From an uncultured Collinsella sp. (lineage in GTDB: Bacteria; Actinomycetota; Coriobacteriia; Coriobacteriales; Coriobacteriaceae), in assembly GCA_900541725.1 (NCBI GenBank), contig UQLB01000006.1, forward strand, positions 39,671-103,670: a stretch of 64,000 nucleotides of DNA. The letters run 5' to 3'. The notes beneath the pieces are model-generated. The model saw nothing but the letters and a program-made list of their open reading frames with translations, was not told where the DNA came from and searched no databases. This document shows positions 44,599 to 53,721 of this stretch, one piece after another (position 1 is the first letter of the stretch; every line of letters starts with the position of its first letter). The position numbers and the translations under genes are program-made.

Positions 44599-46596
44599 CT
44601 ATTGCAGGTCCAGCTGGTCCAGATATTCCTTGCCGTGCTCGGAGATATGGCGCTTGCGGCCCGCTTCGTCGTTGCCCAGCAACAGGTTAAACATGGTCTC
44701 CATCTTGGTGACGTCCTCGGGCTCCACCTTGATCAGGCGACGCGTCTCGGGGTTCATGGTGGTGAGCCACATCATGTCCGGGTCGTTCTCGCCAAGACCC
44801 TTGGAGCGGTTGATGGAGCACTTTTGGTCGCCAATCTCCTTGAGGATGCCGTTCTTCTCGAGCTCGGTGTAGGCAAAGTAGGTCTTCTCTTTGCAGTTGA
44901 TCTCGTAGAGCGGCGACTCGGCGATATACACGTAACCCTCGTCGATAAGTGTGGGCACCAGGCGGTAAAGCATGGTGAGCACGAGCGTGCGGATGTGGTA
45001 ACCGTCGACGTCGGCGTCCGTACAGATGATGACCTTGTTCCAGTTGAGGTTGTCCAGGTCAAAGGCACCAAGGTTCTTGATGCGCTTGTCTTTGATCTCC
45101 ACGCCGCAGCCCAGCACGCGCATGAGGTCCATGATGATGTCGGACTTAAAGATGCGCGGGTAGTCCTCTTTCAGGCAGTTGAGGATCTTACCGCGGACGG
45201 GCATAACGCCTTGGAACTCGGCATCGCGCGAGGTGCGAATGGCGCCTGCTGCCGAGTCGCCCTCTACGATGTAGATCTCGCGACGGTTCTTGTCCTTGGA
45301 GCGGCAGTCGATGAACTTCTGCACGCGGTTGGCCATGTCGGTCTTCTGCTGCAGGTTGGTCTTGATGCTTTGACGCGTCTTCTCGGCGTTCTCGCGCGAA
45401 CGCTTGTTGATGAGCACCTGCTCCATGATCTTGTTGGCGGCGTCTTTGTTCTCGATCAGGTAGGTCGAGAGGCGTTCCTTAAAGAAGGCCGTCATGGCCT
45501 GCTGGATAAAGCGGTTGTTGATGGCCTTCTTAGTCTGGTTTTCATAGGACGTTTGGGTGGAGAAACAGTTGGTCACCAGCACCAGGCAGTCCTGGACGTC
45601 CTGCCATTTGATGCCGCTCTCGTTTTTGTTGTACTTGCCCTGTTGCTTAATGTAAGCATCGATGGCACTGGTCAGAGCGCTGCGGGCGGCCTTCTCGGGC
45701 GAGCCGCCATTCTCGAGCCACGATGAGTTGTGGTAGTACTCCTGCATCATGAAGGTGCGCGAGAAGCACATGCACGCGGTAATCTTGACGTTGTAGTCGG
45801 GCAGGTCCTCGCGATCTCGACCGCGACGGTCGGCCTCGATAAAGAAGGGCTCGGTGAGGTAGTCGGTACCGACCTTCTCGAGCACGTAGTCCTCGATGCC
45901 CTTGGGGTAGCAGAAGTCCTCTTCGGAAAACTCGCCATCGTCACCTTCGATGCGCAGGCGGAAGGTCACGTTGGCGTTGACCACGGCCTGGCGGCGCATG
46001 GTTTCGCGATACCAATCGTGGGGGATGCTGATGGAGGTAAAGACCTCAAGATCGGGGCGCCATTTGATGGTGGTGCCGGTGCGGTTCTCGTCGCTGGGCT
46101 CAATCTCGAGTGCCTTCTTCTTGGCGCCGACAACCTTGCCCTTCTTAAAGTGCAGGGAGTACTTGTTGCCATCGCGCCAAACCGTGACGTCCATGTACTC
46201 GGAGGCGTACTGGGTCGCGCACGAGCCCAGGCCGTTGGTACCGAGCGAGAAGTCGTAGTCGCCGCCCTGGTTGTTATTGTATTTGCCGCCGGCGTAGAGC
46301 TCGCAAAAGACGAGTTCCCAGTTAAAGCGCTTCTCGGAGGGGTTCCAGTCGAGCGGGCAGCCACGGCCGTTGTCCTCTACCTGAATGGAGCCATCGCGAA
46401 AGGCGGTAAGGGTGATGAGCTTGCCGTAGCCCTGGCGCGCCTCGTCAACGGCGTTGGACAGAATCTCGAAGGCGGCATGCGCGCAGCCATCGAGTCCGTC
46501 CGAGCCGAAGATGACGGCAGGGCGCAGGCGTACGCGCTCCTCGTCCTTGAGCTGGCGGATACTGTCGTTACCATAGTTTGCGGTGTTTTTTGCCAT
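44599..46596 (-). CDS. Type IIA topoisomerase subunit B (ParE/GyrB-like)
   Basis: A 665-residue ATPase subunit. GHKL motifs are ILSNAVDEARQGYG and DNGRGCPLDW, followed by LYAGGKYNNNQGGDYDFSLG and TNGLGSCATQYAS; the TOPRIM domain has IVEGDSAAGAIRTSRDAEFQ and CTDADVDGYHI, and the tail PLYEINCKEKTYFAY...RSKGLGENDPDMMW. Several motifs depart from canonical GyrB (GTNGLGSC in place of GLHGVGAS, AGAIRTSRD in place of GSAKQGRD), so this is a divergent branch. I start at ATG 46596; AAAGGAG lies 16 bases upstream, rather far. Preceded by a perfect SOS box. Confidence 0.9.
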   Translation of the reverse strand: MAKNTANYGNDSIRQLKDEERVRLRPAVIFGSDGLDGCAHAAFEILSNAVDEARQGYGKLITLTAFRDGSIQVEDNGRGCPLDWNPSEKRFNWELVFCELYAGGKYNNNQGGDYDFSLGTNGLGSCATQYASEYMDVTVWRDGNKYSLHFKKGKVVGAKKKALEIEPSDENRTGTTIKWRPDLEVFTSISIPHDWYRETMRRQAVVNANVTFRLRIEGDDGEFSEEDFCYPKGIEDYVLEKVGTDYLTEPFFIEADRRGRDREDLPDYNVKITACMCFSRTFMMQEYYHNSSWLENGGSPEKAARSALTSAIDAYIKQQGKYNKNESGIKWQDVQDCLVLVTNCFSTQTSYENQTKKAINNRFIQQAMTAFFKERLSTYLIENKDAANKIMEQVLINKRSRENAEKTRQSIKTNLQQKTDMANRVQKFIDCRSKDKNRREIYIVEGDSAAGAIRTSRDAEFQGVMPVRGKILNCLKEDYPRIFKSDIIMDLMRVLGCGVEIKDKRIKNLGAFDLDNLNWNKVIICTDADVDGYHIRTLVLTMLYRLVPTLIDEGYVYIAESPLYEINCKEKTYFAYTELEKNGILKEIGDQKCSINRSKGLGENDPDMMWLTTMNPETRRLIKVEPEDVTKMETMFNLLLGNDEAGRKRHISEHGKEYLDQLDLQ

Positions 46597-46695
46597 ACTC
46601 GCTCTCTCGGTGCTCCTTTGCTGCGTTTTAGTCATATAGATAGTCAAGGTAGCATAGCCCAGCCCACAGACGATTCCAACCAACACGAAATCCAT

Positions 46696-46709
46696 CGAAC
46701 AATCGTTCG
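46696..46709. promoter_or_regulatory. Perfect SOS (LexA/DinR) box
   Basis: CGAACAATCGTTCG fits CGAACNNNNGTTCG exactly, the LexA-binding consensus of Gram-positive bacteria. It is 100 bases upstream of the topoisomerase B gene and 73 bases from a small plus-strand frame, in the non-coding gap where a promoter is expected. Confidence 0.7.
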
Positions 46710-46728
46710 GAGTTCGATGGAGATTCGT

Positions 46729-46765
46729 TTACTCGGACAAAACCGAGTCGGCTCTGTCCGAGTAA
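46729..46765. repeat. 11-bp inverted repeat next to the SOS box
   Basis: TTACTCGGACA (46729-46739) pairs exactly with TGTCCGAGTAA (46755-46765). Its core ACTCGG also recurs in the loop (CCGAGT). Possibly an operator or the 5' hairpin of a plus-strand transcript. Confidence 0.5.
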
Positions 46766-46781
46766 GTTTGAAGACGGCCGA

Positions 46782-46898
46782 ATGTGTCTTGCTGCGTTTG
46801 CGGTTGGATACGCTGTCGAAGACATGTCGTGCGGATTGTTGGCGAAAAGACGCCGTGCCAAGCTCGAGGCAGAACTCGACTCCCCTGATGATATCTAA
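46782..46898 (+). CDS. Possible 38-residue peptide downstream of the SOS box
   Basis: ATG 46782 opens MCLAAFAVGYAVEDMSCGLL, then AKRRRAKLEAELDSPDDI and TAA, nine bases before a terminator on the same strand. The hydrophobic first half followed by a basic then acidic tail looks like a small membrane peptide. The ribosome binding site is weak (GAAGA). The arrangement SOS box, hairpin, small frame, terminator is suggestive, but coding status is unproven. Confidence 0.3.
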   Translation: MCLAAFAVGYAVEDMSCGLLAKRRRAKLEAELDSPDDI

Positions 46899-46906
46899 TG
46901 CGAAAT

Positions 46907-46942
46907 GGGCTGGCTCTGGGTATCCAGAACCAGCCCCTTTTG
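46907..46942 (+). terminator. Intrinsic terminator on the plus strand
   Basis: GGGCTGGCTCTGG pairs with CCAGAACCAGCCC (one mismatch) and is followed by CTTTT. The only plus-strand transcription unit that could use it is the possible small gene at 46782; on the minus strand it could also end the surface-protein gene. Confidence 0.65.
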
Positions 46943-46988
46943 GTGTTCGATGAGCCGAGTCGGCGTCTCTCGCAAAGGTAACTGAGAG

Positions 46989-49900
46989 CTAGCGAGGCCT
47001 ATCCGAATTGACCTCATCAGCGGTGTCGGTTTCGAGCGCCGTGCGGCGGGCGCTGTAGGCGACGAGGCCGGCGCCTGCTGCGGCGAGTGCTGCTGCGGCT
47101 GCCGTAAGGGGAGCGTTGACATCGCCCGTGCCCGCAAGCGCGCCCGCTTTTCCGGGGCGCTTGTTATTGCCGTGATCCTTTCCGCTGCCAGAGCCACTGC
47201 CGCTACCGGAGCTGCTTCCGCCGGAGCCGCCACTGCCGTCCGCCGTCATCGGTGCATCGTGAAGCCCCGTCGTATCCGCGTTGTCGCATACGCCGACCTG
47301 AACTTCTGAGCGTTCGCATGCCGCGTCGGGCACATGAAGCTCGTGCAGTACGGCACCCAGCGCCGAGTTTGCGCCCGGTCGAATTTCCTCGAGCGTTACG
47401 GGATCGAGCGCCACCAGATTACGCGCCTTCGCATACAGCGTTACACGTTTGCCCACCTCGTCGCTCCAACTCTCGGGGATGGCGAAGCTCATGCGGAACT
47501 GTGCCGTGCAACCCGGTGCCAGCACGGCGTTGCCACTGTCGGCTACCAGCGGGTGCGTTGCAAAATGTGCGCCCAGCGTCTCGAGCGTGTACTTCACGTG
47601 TGTCATGTCGTTGGCCGAAGCGTCCTCGGCAAGCTCTGGATCGTAGATCGATGCCATGCGTGCGTTCACTCCGAACCCGATGGATGCGCTGGAGAACGGC
47701 TGACTGGAGCCCTCTCGGTACAGATCGATCGTGCCGGCGGTCAGCAAGGTGTTGCCGTCGTTTCGCACCGTGACCATGAAGGATTCGCCTGCTGCTCCGG
47801 GCACCACCGCGCCCGAGGTAGCGACCGCGCCCGTCGGAGTGGCACACGCCACCAAGGGGACTTCGATGCCGTGTAGTTCTGCCTCGCTCTTCTCCGCGCT
47901 CACAATGTGCGTGGCGAGCGCGGAGAGCATGCTCCCCGACGTCAAAAATGTCGTTATCTGATCGACGGGATGGTCCAGCTCGCACATCACGAACGGCTCC
48001 GTGAACAGATCGCCTGCCAAGGTGCTGGCGAAGATGCGGAAGTGCTTGCCCATCACTGCTACCGGGTTGCCTTCTTCGTCGTAGGTTTGTCCCACTTTGC
48101 CATCGGTGTTCTCTACATAGAGCACGCACCTGCCGTTGTTGCTTACGCTAAACGATGCCGGGCCGCAGCCTGCGGCACCCACGGGCTGCGTTGCAAATAC
48201 CGATGCGCCTCGCGTCCAAGTAATATGCTGCAGTTGCTCGTTGACGGTAGCCAAAAAGCCCGTGTGCTGCGGCCACGGCACCGCGTGGGGTACTGTGGCA
48301 TCTGGCGACATAACGCCCCAGCCCGCAATGGACTGGCCGATCACGGCGTACGATGCACAGCCACAACCGCCTGCGGTCTCGTATGCAACGGGCACCACCA
48401 TTTTGCCGTTGATATTCTCGGGCGCGCCGAGCTCGATGCTCGACGGTGCCTGCGGAAAGCGGAGAACTTGGCGGAACGTCAGGCTGTCGCCCGAAACGTC
48501 CGACCACAGGGTAAAGCACTCCAGCGCAACCTCGGCCTCGCTGCCGAGCGCCTTTTCTGCGGTGGTTCCGCGGCGGTGGAGGTAGGCGCCCGACAGGCGC
48601 CCGTTGACAAGTGTCTTGCCCACCGTGATGCGTGGGCACTGCAGGCAATGGTAGCCATCCTCCTGAAGGCGGCCGCGCGAGATGCTGCGCCACGACGTGT
48701 GCGATACCACGCGAACTCCGTCGTTGCTTATGCGCAGGCGCACAACGGACAGTATGCCGGCTGTGCTTGCCATATCGAAAAGGGTGTCGTCGCCGGCGGG
48801 GCGCTCGCCCGAGACCAGCAGCACGTAGGCGTCCTGGTTTCCTCTTCCGTCCGTATATTCCACTACGTCGAAGTCGTAATCGTATATGCTGTCGCGCTCC
48901 ACGTCGCCCTCGCCAAACCCAAGGGGAAAGTCCACAGGCGTGGGAGCGGACCACGTTCCGTTTGCCTTTGTGTGTACCACCAGGCGCGAGCGACCATTGT
49001 CGCCGTAGCGCACCGAGGCGATACGGAACAGGCATTCTACGCCGGCAATCATTGCCAGCTTCATGTGGGCTTCGCTGAGCACGCCAGCAAACAGCACGTT
49101 GTCGCTCGAGGGCTTGATGCCGCCACGCTCGTCCTCCGACACGCCGGCAGAATCGGCGTTCGGGTCGGCAGCGGTGTTCGTTGCCTGACCGATGTAGGTG
49201 TACTCATACATCGGCGCGGCGTTTTCGTCGTTCTCCATCAGCACGTGGACGAAATGCTCGATCTGTCCCGTGTCGTCGCTTTCTGCATCCGCCTCGAGCT
49301 CAATGCGCGTGACCGCTTGATCCCAATCGCGCACGACAGGCGCGGCGTTTACGGCAGTGGCCTTAACCTCGGCGCGTGCGAGCAGTTCGGCGTTGGTGAC
49401 GATGGTGGCCGATGCGATAAATTGCGGCACGCCGCCCGCCTCAATGTTGCCGGCCGAGCCGAAGCAGGCATCCAGCGTATAAGGCGTATCTCCATCCAAT
49501 GCGAGCTCAGAGCGCTGGAGCCCATACTGGTCGCCATTGTTCACCGACATATTCCACGAATCGATGAGTGTGGGCCACGACCCCGACCAAGCCTTGGTGG
49601 TCCACTTGAACATTACGAACTGGAGTATCACGTCGACATCGACGTCTGCACCTACACGCAGCCGCGGAAGCTGGTGTCCATCTGCCTTTTCGTACCCAAT
49701 GAACAGCGTGAGGGATGCGGCGCCGCGCACGGCAGACGAAGCGACGCCTGCAACGCCGGCGCCAAAGGTGACGGCAAGCCCGATCTGGATGGTGAACGAG
49801 CCCGACGTGTTTGAATAGTCGAGCGAAATGTTTTTAAAAAACGCCGCGCCGCTGCCGTGCGTGTGGGCACCCACGGCGAGCGCCAGTTTTGCCAGCACCC

Positions 49901-51341
49901 AGGGGTTGACGTTTAGGAAAAATGGCACCGGTCCTAGGGTAAACTGCTCGGTCCAATTGAGGTCGGTTCTTACCTGGAAGAGGGCCTTAATATTGCCGTA
50001 TGCGGGGTCGTTGTTGTTACCCCAGGTTTTGCCCACCCAATCGTAGGCGAGCGAGCCGTACAGCTGTGTGGCGATATCCATCGTGAACAGCGGCGTGCAA
50101 TGGTGGCGAAGGAGCTTGGTGTTTCTTGGATCGGTGCCCGAACCGGCACTCATCCTCTTGTACTGATTCCACTTCCCCTCCATCTCGTCGAGGTAGCGGT
50201 TTGCCTGCTTGGCGCCCGACTCGCGCGGCGATTTCTTCCAGTATTCCGGATCAGGGTTGCCCGAATCGTTCATATAGCTAGCTGGTTTGTACCCTCCGCC
50301 AAACAGCACGTATCCAGCAAACGAGAAATCGAACAGAATGGGAAATGTGGGCATCCAGCACGTGAACTTATTGCCGCCGATACCGGGAAACGCCGCGGGG
50401 AAATCAAACGGAGTGATCTCTTGGTCCATGGTGGTGGGAATGATGGTGGTCGAGCCCGATTCCGCCTTTGCGGCCGGCGCGGTGACAACGGCCATAGGGG
50501 ATGAGAGCGTGTAGGTTTTGCCCTGGTAGTCGAGCATAAAGCGCAGCTTGCACCCTTCCTCCAGAAGGCCCGAAGCTGCATCGAGGAACGTGTCTTCGAG
50601 CGTGAACGTCGCCAGACTATCCGCGCCCGATGCGCTGGCCTTGATCTGGCCGGTCTGCGTGACGGTTTCGGTTGAGCTGCCCGCAGAGGGCATCACTTTA
50701 TTGATATGCAACGTTGCCTGCCCGCCCTGCGGCAGATGAGCCTGCACGGTAAAAGCGTGCGTGTCGGGCTGGTCGTTTGCTGCTTCGTCCGCTGGCATTG
50801 CCATAAACGTGGCGTCGGCGTACTGGATGTCCCATTCGTCGAACGTGAGCTGTCGAAAGTACGGCTCGCCATCGGAGAGCGGACGTGTGGGTGCGGCAAT
50901 AGCGGTGCCGCCCTGGATACGCGCAAGGGGAATCTCGACATCGCGGTAGCCCGCCATGCTAATGGAGATGCCGCCGTTAAAGTCGTACGCGTCGAGAAGC
51001 GTTGTCTCGTCCACGTAGCCTTCTGAAAGAGGGGCGACCTCAAAGATGGCCGTGCCTTCGTCATCGGTCGTGGCGGTGAGCTGCTTGCCTGCGGCATAGC
51101 GCGATATGAGCGTGACCTGGGCACCCGTGATGGGCGTATTCTTGTTGGCGACGTCGACCACGACCACACCAAACATGGTGCGCGAGAGCACCAAGACCTT
51201 GAAGGGATCATCTTCGTCGGCGTATGCCTCGGCGGGGGCGAACGGCAATATGAAGGCGTTTGCGCTTCCCGGCACGCGCGGCAACATAATGCTCGCCAGC
51301 GAGGACGCTCCGGCAACAAGTAACGAACGGCGATCAAGCAT
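46989..51341 (-). CDS. Giant Tat-exported LAxTG-anchored surface protein
   Basis: 1450 residues. The N-terminus MLDRRSLLVAGASSLASIML carries a twin-arginine (RR at 4-5) before a hydrophobic stretch, a Tat-type signal. Residues 55-150 look like a carboxypeptidase-regulatory or transthyretin-like beta domain (NKNTPITGAQVTLISRYAAG). The middle 900 residues are beta-rich with few recognisable motifs. The C-terminus has a Gly/Ser spacer, then LAGTG at 1402-1406, an Ala-rich membrane helix and a basic tail (YSARR): a sortase signal of the LAxTG type. ATG 51341 follows GGGAG. Lies just downstream of a LuxR-type regulator on the same strand. Ligand or enzymatic role unknown. Confidence 0.85.
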   Translation of the reverse strand: MLDRRSLLVAGASSLASIMLPRVPGSANAFILPFAPAEAYADEDDPFKVLVLSRTMFGVVVVDVANKNTPITGAQVTLISRYAAGKQLTATTDDEGTAIFEVAPLSEGYVDETTLLDAYDFNGGISISMAGYRDVEIPLARIQGGTAIAAPTRPLSDGEPYFRQLTFDEWDIQYADATFMAMPADEAANDQPDTHAFTVQAHLPQGGQATLHINKVMPSAGSSTETVTQTGQIKASASGADSLATFTLEDTFLDAASGLLEEGCKLRFMLDYQGKTYTLSSPMAVVTAPAAKAESGSTTIIPTTMDQEITPFDFPAAFPGIGGNKFTCWMPTFPILFDFSFAGYVLFGGGYKPASYMNDSGNPDPEYWKKSPRESGAKQANRYLDEMEGKWNQYKRMSAGSGTDPRNTKLLRHHCTPLFTMDIATQLYGSLAYDWVGKTWGNNNDPAYGNIKALFQVRTDLNWTEQFTLGPVPFFLNVNPWVLAKLALAVGAHTHGSGAAFFKNISLDYSNTSGSFTIQIGLAVTFGAGVAGVASSAVRGAASLTLFIGYEKADGHQLPRLRVGADVDVDVILQFVMFKWTTKAWSGSWPTLIDSWNMSVNNGDQYGLQRSELALDGDTPYTLDACFGSAGNIEAGGVPQFIASATIVTNAELLARAEVKATAVNAAPVVRDWDQAVTRIELEADAESDDTGQIEHFVHVLMENDENAAPMYEYTYIGQATNTAADPNADSAGVSEDERGGIKPSSDNVLFAGVLSEAHMKLAMIAGVECLFRIASVRYGDNGRSRLVVHTKANGTWSAPTPVDFPLGFGEGDVERDSIYDYDFDVVEYTDGRGNQDAYVLLVSGERPAGDDTLFDMASTAGILSVVRLRISNDGVRVVSHTSWRSISRGRLQEDGYHCLQCPRITVGKTLVNGRLSGAYLHRRGTTAEKALGSEAEVALECFTLWSDVSGDSLTFRQVLRFPQAPSSIELGAPENINGKMVVPVAYETAGGCGCASYAVIGQSIAGWGVMSPDATVPHAVPWPQHTGFLATVNEQLQHITWTRGASVFATQPVGAAGCGPASFSVSNNGRCVLYVENTDGKVGQTYDEEGNPVAVMGKHFRIFASTLAGDLFTEPFVMCELDHPVDQITTFLTSGSMLSALATHIVSAEKSEAELHGIEVPLVACATPTGAVATSGAVVPGAAGESFMVTVRNDGNTLLTAGTIDLYREGSSQPFSSASIGFGVNARMASIYDPELAEDASANDMTHVKYTLETLGAHFATHPLVADSGNAVLAPGCTAQFRMSFAIPESWSDEVGKRVTLYAKARNLVALDPVTLEEIRPGANSALGAVLHELHVPDAACERSEVQVGVCDNADTTGLHDAPMTADGSGGSGGSSSGSGSGSGSGKDHGNNKRPGKAGALAGTGDVNAPLTAAAAALAAAGAGLVAYSARRTALETDTADEVNSDRPR

Positions 51342-51496
51342 CTTTGGCTCCCATCCCGCAGGTATCGGTGGAAATAATCCAATTTTGCGAGAAGGCGCCC
51401 CGTGGCGGTAGTGCCGTTCAAGGGTCAAAATGTCCAAATTGATCGAGCGAAGCGCCGGGTTCCGGAACGCGTTCGATGCGCTTGGTAGTCCGGTCG

Positions 51497-52501
51497 CTAA
51501 CGTAACATATGCGCGACCAGCTCGGCGCGTGTGCCGATGCCAAGCTTTGCGTATACGCCGGATAGGCGGTTTTTGACGGTGCCCGGCGATACTCCCATAT
51601 GGCGTGCGATTTCGGCGTTGGTCCACCCACGACAGGCGAGCATGGCCATGGTGAACTCCGTGGTCGTTAGATCGTCGGCCACGTCCTCGCCCGAATCGGG
51701 GTTGTGGATGCGCCGCCAACCGTAGCTGAATCGATACGTGATCTCGATGATGCGGGCGAAATCGTCGGGGTATTGCGATTTTAGGCACGCCTCGATGAGC
51801 CCCTGCAAAAGGCCGTGGTGCTCGCCAATGAGCTCGATAAGGCCGTCGGGGCGCGCAATGTTCCAAGCAGCTCCGAAGTGCGTTTTTGCAGCGTCGATGT
51901 CCTTGAGGCTCATGCATGCCATGGAAGCTGCCAGGTGCAGGAACAGCTCCGAGATGGGATAGCTTCCCTGTTTCATGATCAGGGCATTTTCCACCATGCC
52001 CAGGCTGCGGCCATATTCGCCGCGCAGATACAAGGCGTGCGCCATCACATAGTTGGCGAACAGGCGCAGGCCTTCGGGCAGATGCGCCGCAAGCGGATAA
52101 AACTCTTCGGCGGAATACGGGGAAGGCAAGTGCAGCAGGACGCTCGCGGCCGAGGCGAACAGGATGTGCATGGCGTGGACGGCAGGCGATTCCTTGTCGG
52201 CTGGCGTATCGAGGATGCCAGCAAGGCACCGGCGGGCATCGGCGATACGGTTGAGCGACAGACTGGCGTATCCGCAGATAAAGCATGCGGAATAGCGCAG
52301 TGCGGGGTCGGTGGCGTCAAGATAGGGGCGCGCTGTCTTGGCAGCGAGGGTGGCCTGTCCGCGAAAGTACAGCGCTTCTGCCGTGGCAATGGCGCGCGAA
52401 TCGGGGTCGGAAATGCCTGCAACCGCAGCGTCAATCTGCCCCGGCACAAAAGCGGTGCACATCAACGGCATGGGAACGCGTGGGTGGCCATTGCAGTCCA
52501 T
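51497..52501 (-). CDS. LuxR-family transcriptional regulator
   Basis: A 334-residue protein. The C-terminal LuxR domain is clear (LTTTEFTMAMLACRGWTNAE, then IARHMGVSPGTVKNRLSGVY and AKLGI). The first 260 residues are helical repeats (for example LYLRGEYGRSLGMVENALIM), with no membrane segment, so this is a MalT-like or one-component regulator sensing through repeats. ATG 52501 has GGGAG nine bases upstream. Its stop is 155 bases before the start of the large surface protein, which is its likely target. Confidence 0.88.
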   Translation of the reverse strand: MDCNGHPRVPMPLMCTAFVPGQIDAAVAGISDPDSRAIATAEALYFRGQATLAAKTARPYLDATDPALRYSACFICGYASLSLNRIADARRCLAGILDTPADKESPAVHAMHILFASAASVLLHLPSPYSAEEFYPLAAHLPEGLRLFANYVMAHALYLRGEYGRSLGMVENALIMKQGSYPISELFLHLAASMACMSLKDIDAAKTHFGAAWNIARPDGLIELIGEHHGLLQGLIEACLKSQYPDDFARIIEITYRFSYGWRRIHNPDSGEDVADDLTTTEFTMAMLACRGWTNAEIARHMGVSPGTVKNRLSGVYAKLGIGTRAELVAHMLR

Positions 52502-52569
52502 CTTCCATCTCCCAACAGCTGGCAACAATAGCAGCAATTGTACTCCTGTTGCTCGGGACCCCTTTCGTT

Positions 52570-53721
52570 TTACTGTTCGGTTAACGCTGCGGATCGTTTT
52601 GGAAGGCTTGCGAGCATGGTAGTCCCGTTCTCGGAACTTGCTTCGACCTCTACCGTGCCACCGTGAAGAGCTGCAATCTCCCAAACGAGCGCTAGCCCGA
52701 GTCCTGCGCCGCCGTATGCCCTGCTGCGGGATTTATCCAGGCGAAAGAACGGTTGGAAGATGCTCTCACGGTACTGCTTGGGTATTCCCGGGCCCTGGTC
52801 CTCGACTCGCAGGAACACGTGGCTGTCGTTGTCGCAGATGGAGACGTTGACAGTCGAGCCGGGGTGGCTGTAACGGATGGCATTTTCGACCAGGTTAAAC
52901 ACCAGCCGATAGAGGAGCGTGTCGCTCCCGATTACTAAAGCGTCTCCAGCACAATTGAGGGCTATGCCCTTATTTTCGGCAAGTGGCGCAAGGTCGGTGA
53001 GGACCTCTTCGGACAAGGGGCCAAGTTCCACATCGTCCTCGCAAGGAACGCTGCGGAGCTCACTCATCTCGAGCAATACCTTGGCCATTCGAGACATGCG
53101 CTCGGTTTGTTCTTGTAGCAGGCCGAGCAGCTCGGCCGTTTCGGGTTGCAAACCGGGGTGCTCGGAGATGAATAGTTCAATCTGTGCTTGCATAAGGGCG
53201 AGCGGGGTGCGCAGCTCGTGTGCGGCGTTGCCGGTAAACTGACGCTGTGCAGAGAACCCTTCGCCAAGACGGGCAATCATGTCGTTGAAAGAGGCGCTGC
53301 ATCGTTGTAGCTCGGTGGGCACATCTTCACTGAGTCTGATTTCGCTTAGGTTGTCAGGCTGTACGCGCTCAACCTGGGCGGCAAAAGCTCGTAGCGGTTT
53401 GAGCGCACGGCCGCTCGCAAAGTATGCCAGCGCGCCGCCAAGGAGTGTGACTCCGGCCGTGATGCACCAGGTTGTCGTGCCAAAAGACTCCTGCGCGTCG
53501 TTTACGACGATCGTGACCTTGTCATTGGGGGTCGCCTTCGTTGGGTCGAACGCCTGGGGTGAATCTTCGCCGGTTGCGTTAAAGGCCGAGATGTTACTGC
53601 CGATGGCATCCATGTAGCGCATGCCCGTATAGCCGACCAGGCAGTTCGTCAGCACGCATGCTGCGCACGTGAGCAGCGCCGTCATAATCGTTATGCGCCA
53701 TTGCAGCGAAAGCCCTTTCAT
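52570..53721 (-). CDS. Sensor histidine kinase
   Basis: 383 residues: a membrane helix near 10-30, an extracytoplasmic loop of about 50 residues, a second helix near 83-103, a HAMP domain (SGRALKPLRAFAAQVERV), the H-box NAAHELRTPLALMQAQ, N-box NLVENAIRYSH, and G-boxes VEDQGPGIP and GGAGLGLALVWE. ATG 53721 overlaps the response-regulator stop by four bases (ATGA), so the two are translationally coupled. The short periplasmic loop suggests sensing of a membrane or redox signal; the divergent redox operon is the likely target. Confidence 0.92.
   Translation of the reverse strand: MKGLSLQWRITIMTALLTCAACVLTNCLVGYTGMRYMDAIGSNISAFNATGEDSPQAFDPTKATPNDKVTIVVNDAQESFGTTTWCITAGVTLLGGALAYFASGRALKPLRAFAAQVERVQPDNLSEIRLSEDVPTELQRCSASFNDMIARLGEGFSAQRQFTGNAAHELRTPLALMQAQIELFISEHPGLQPETAELLGLLQEQTERMSRMAKVLLEMSELRSVPCEDDVELGPLSEEVLTDLAPLAENKGIALNCAGDALVIGSDTLLYRLVFNLVENAIRYSHPGSTVNVSICDNDSHVFLRVEDQGPGIPKQYRESIFQPFFRLDKSRSRAYGGAGLGLALVWEIAALHGGTVEVEASSENGTTMLASLPKRSAALTEQ

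Noticed and set aside
42868..45726. 952-codon plus-strand open frame opposite the topoisomerase genes
   Set aside because: Shadow frame; both topoisomerase subunits are complete on the minus strand.
51342..52286. Extension of the surface protein upstream to 52286
   Set aside because: The extension overlaps the LuxR gene in another frame and has no signal peptide; the ATG at 51341 has a good ribosome binding site and a Tat signal.
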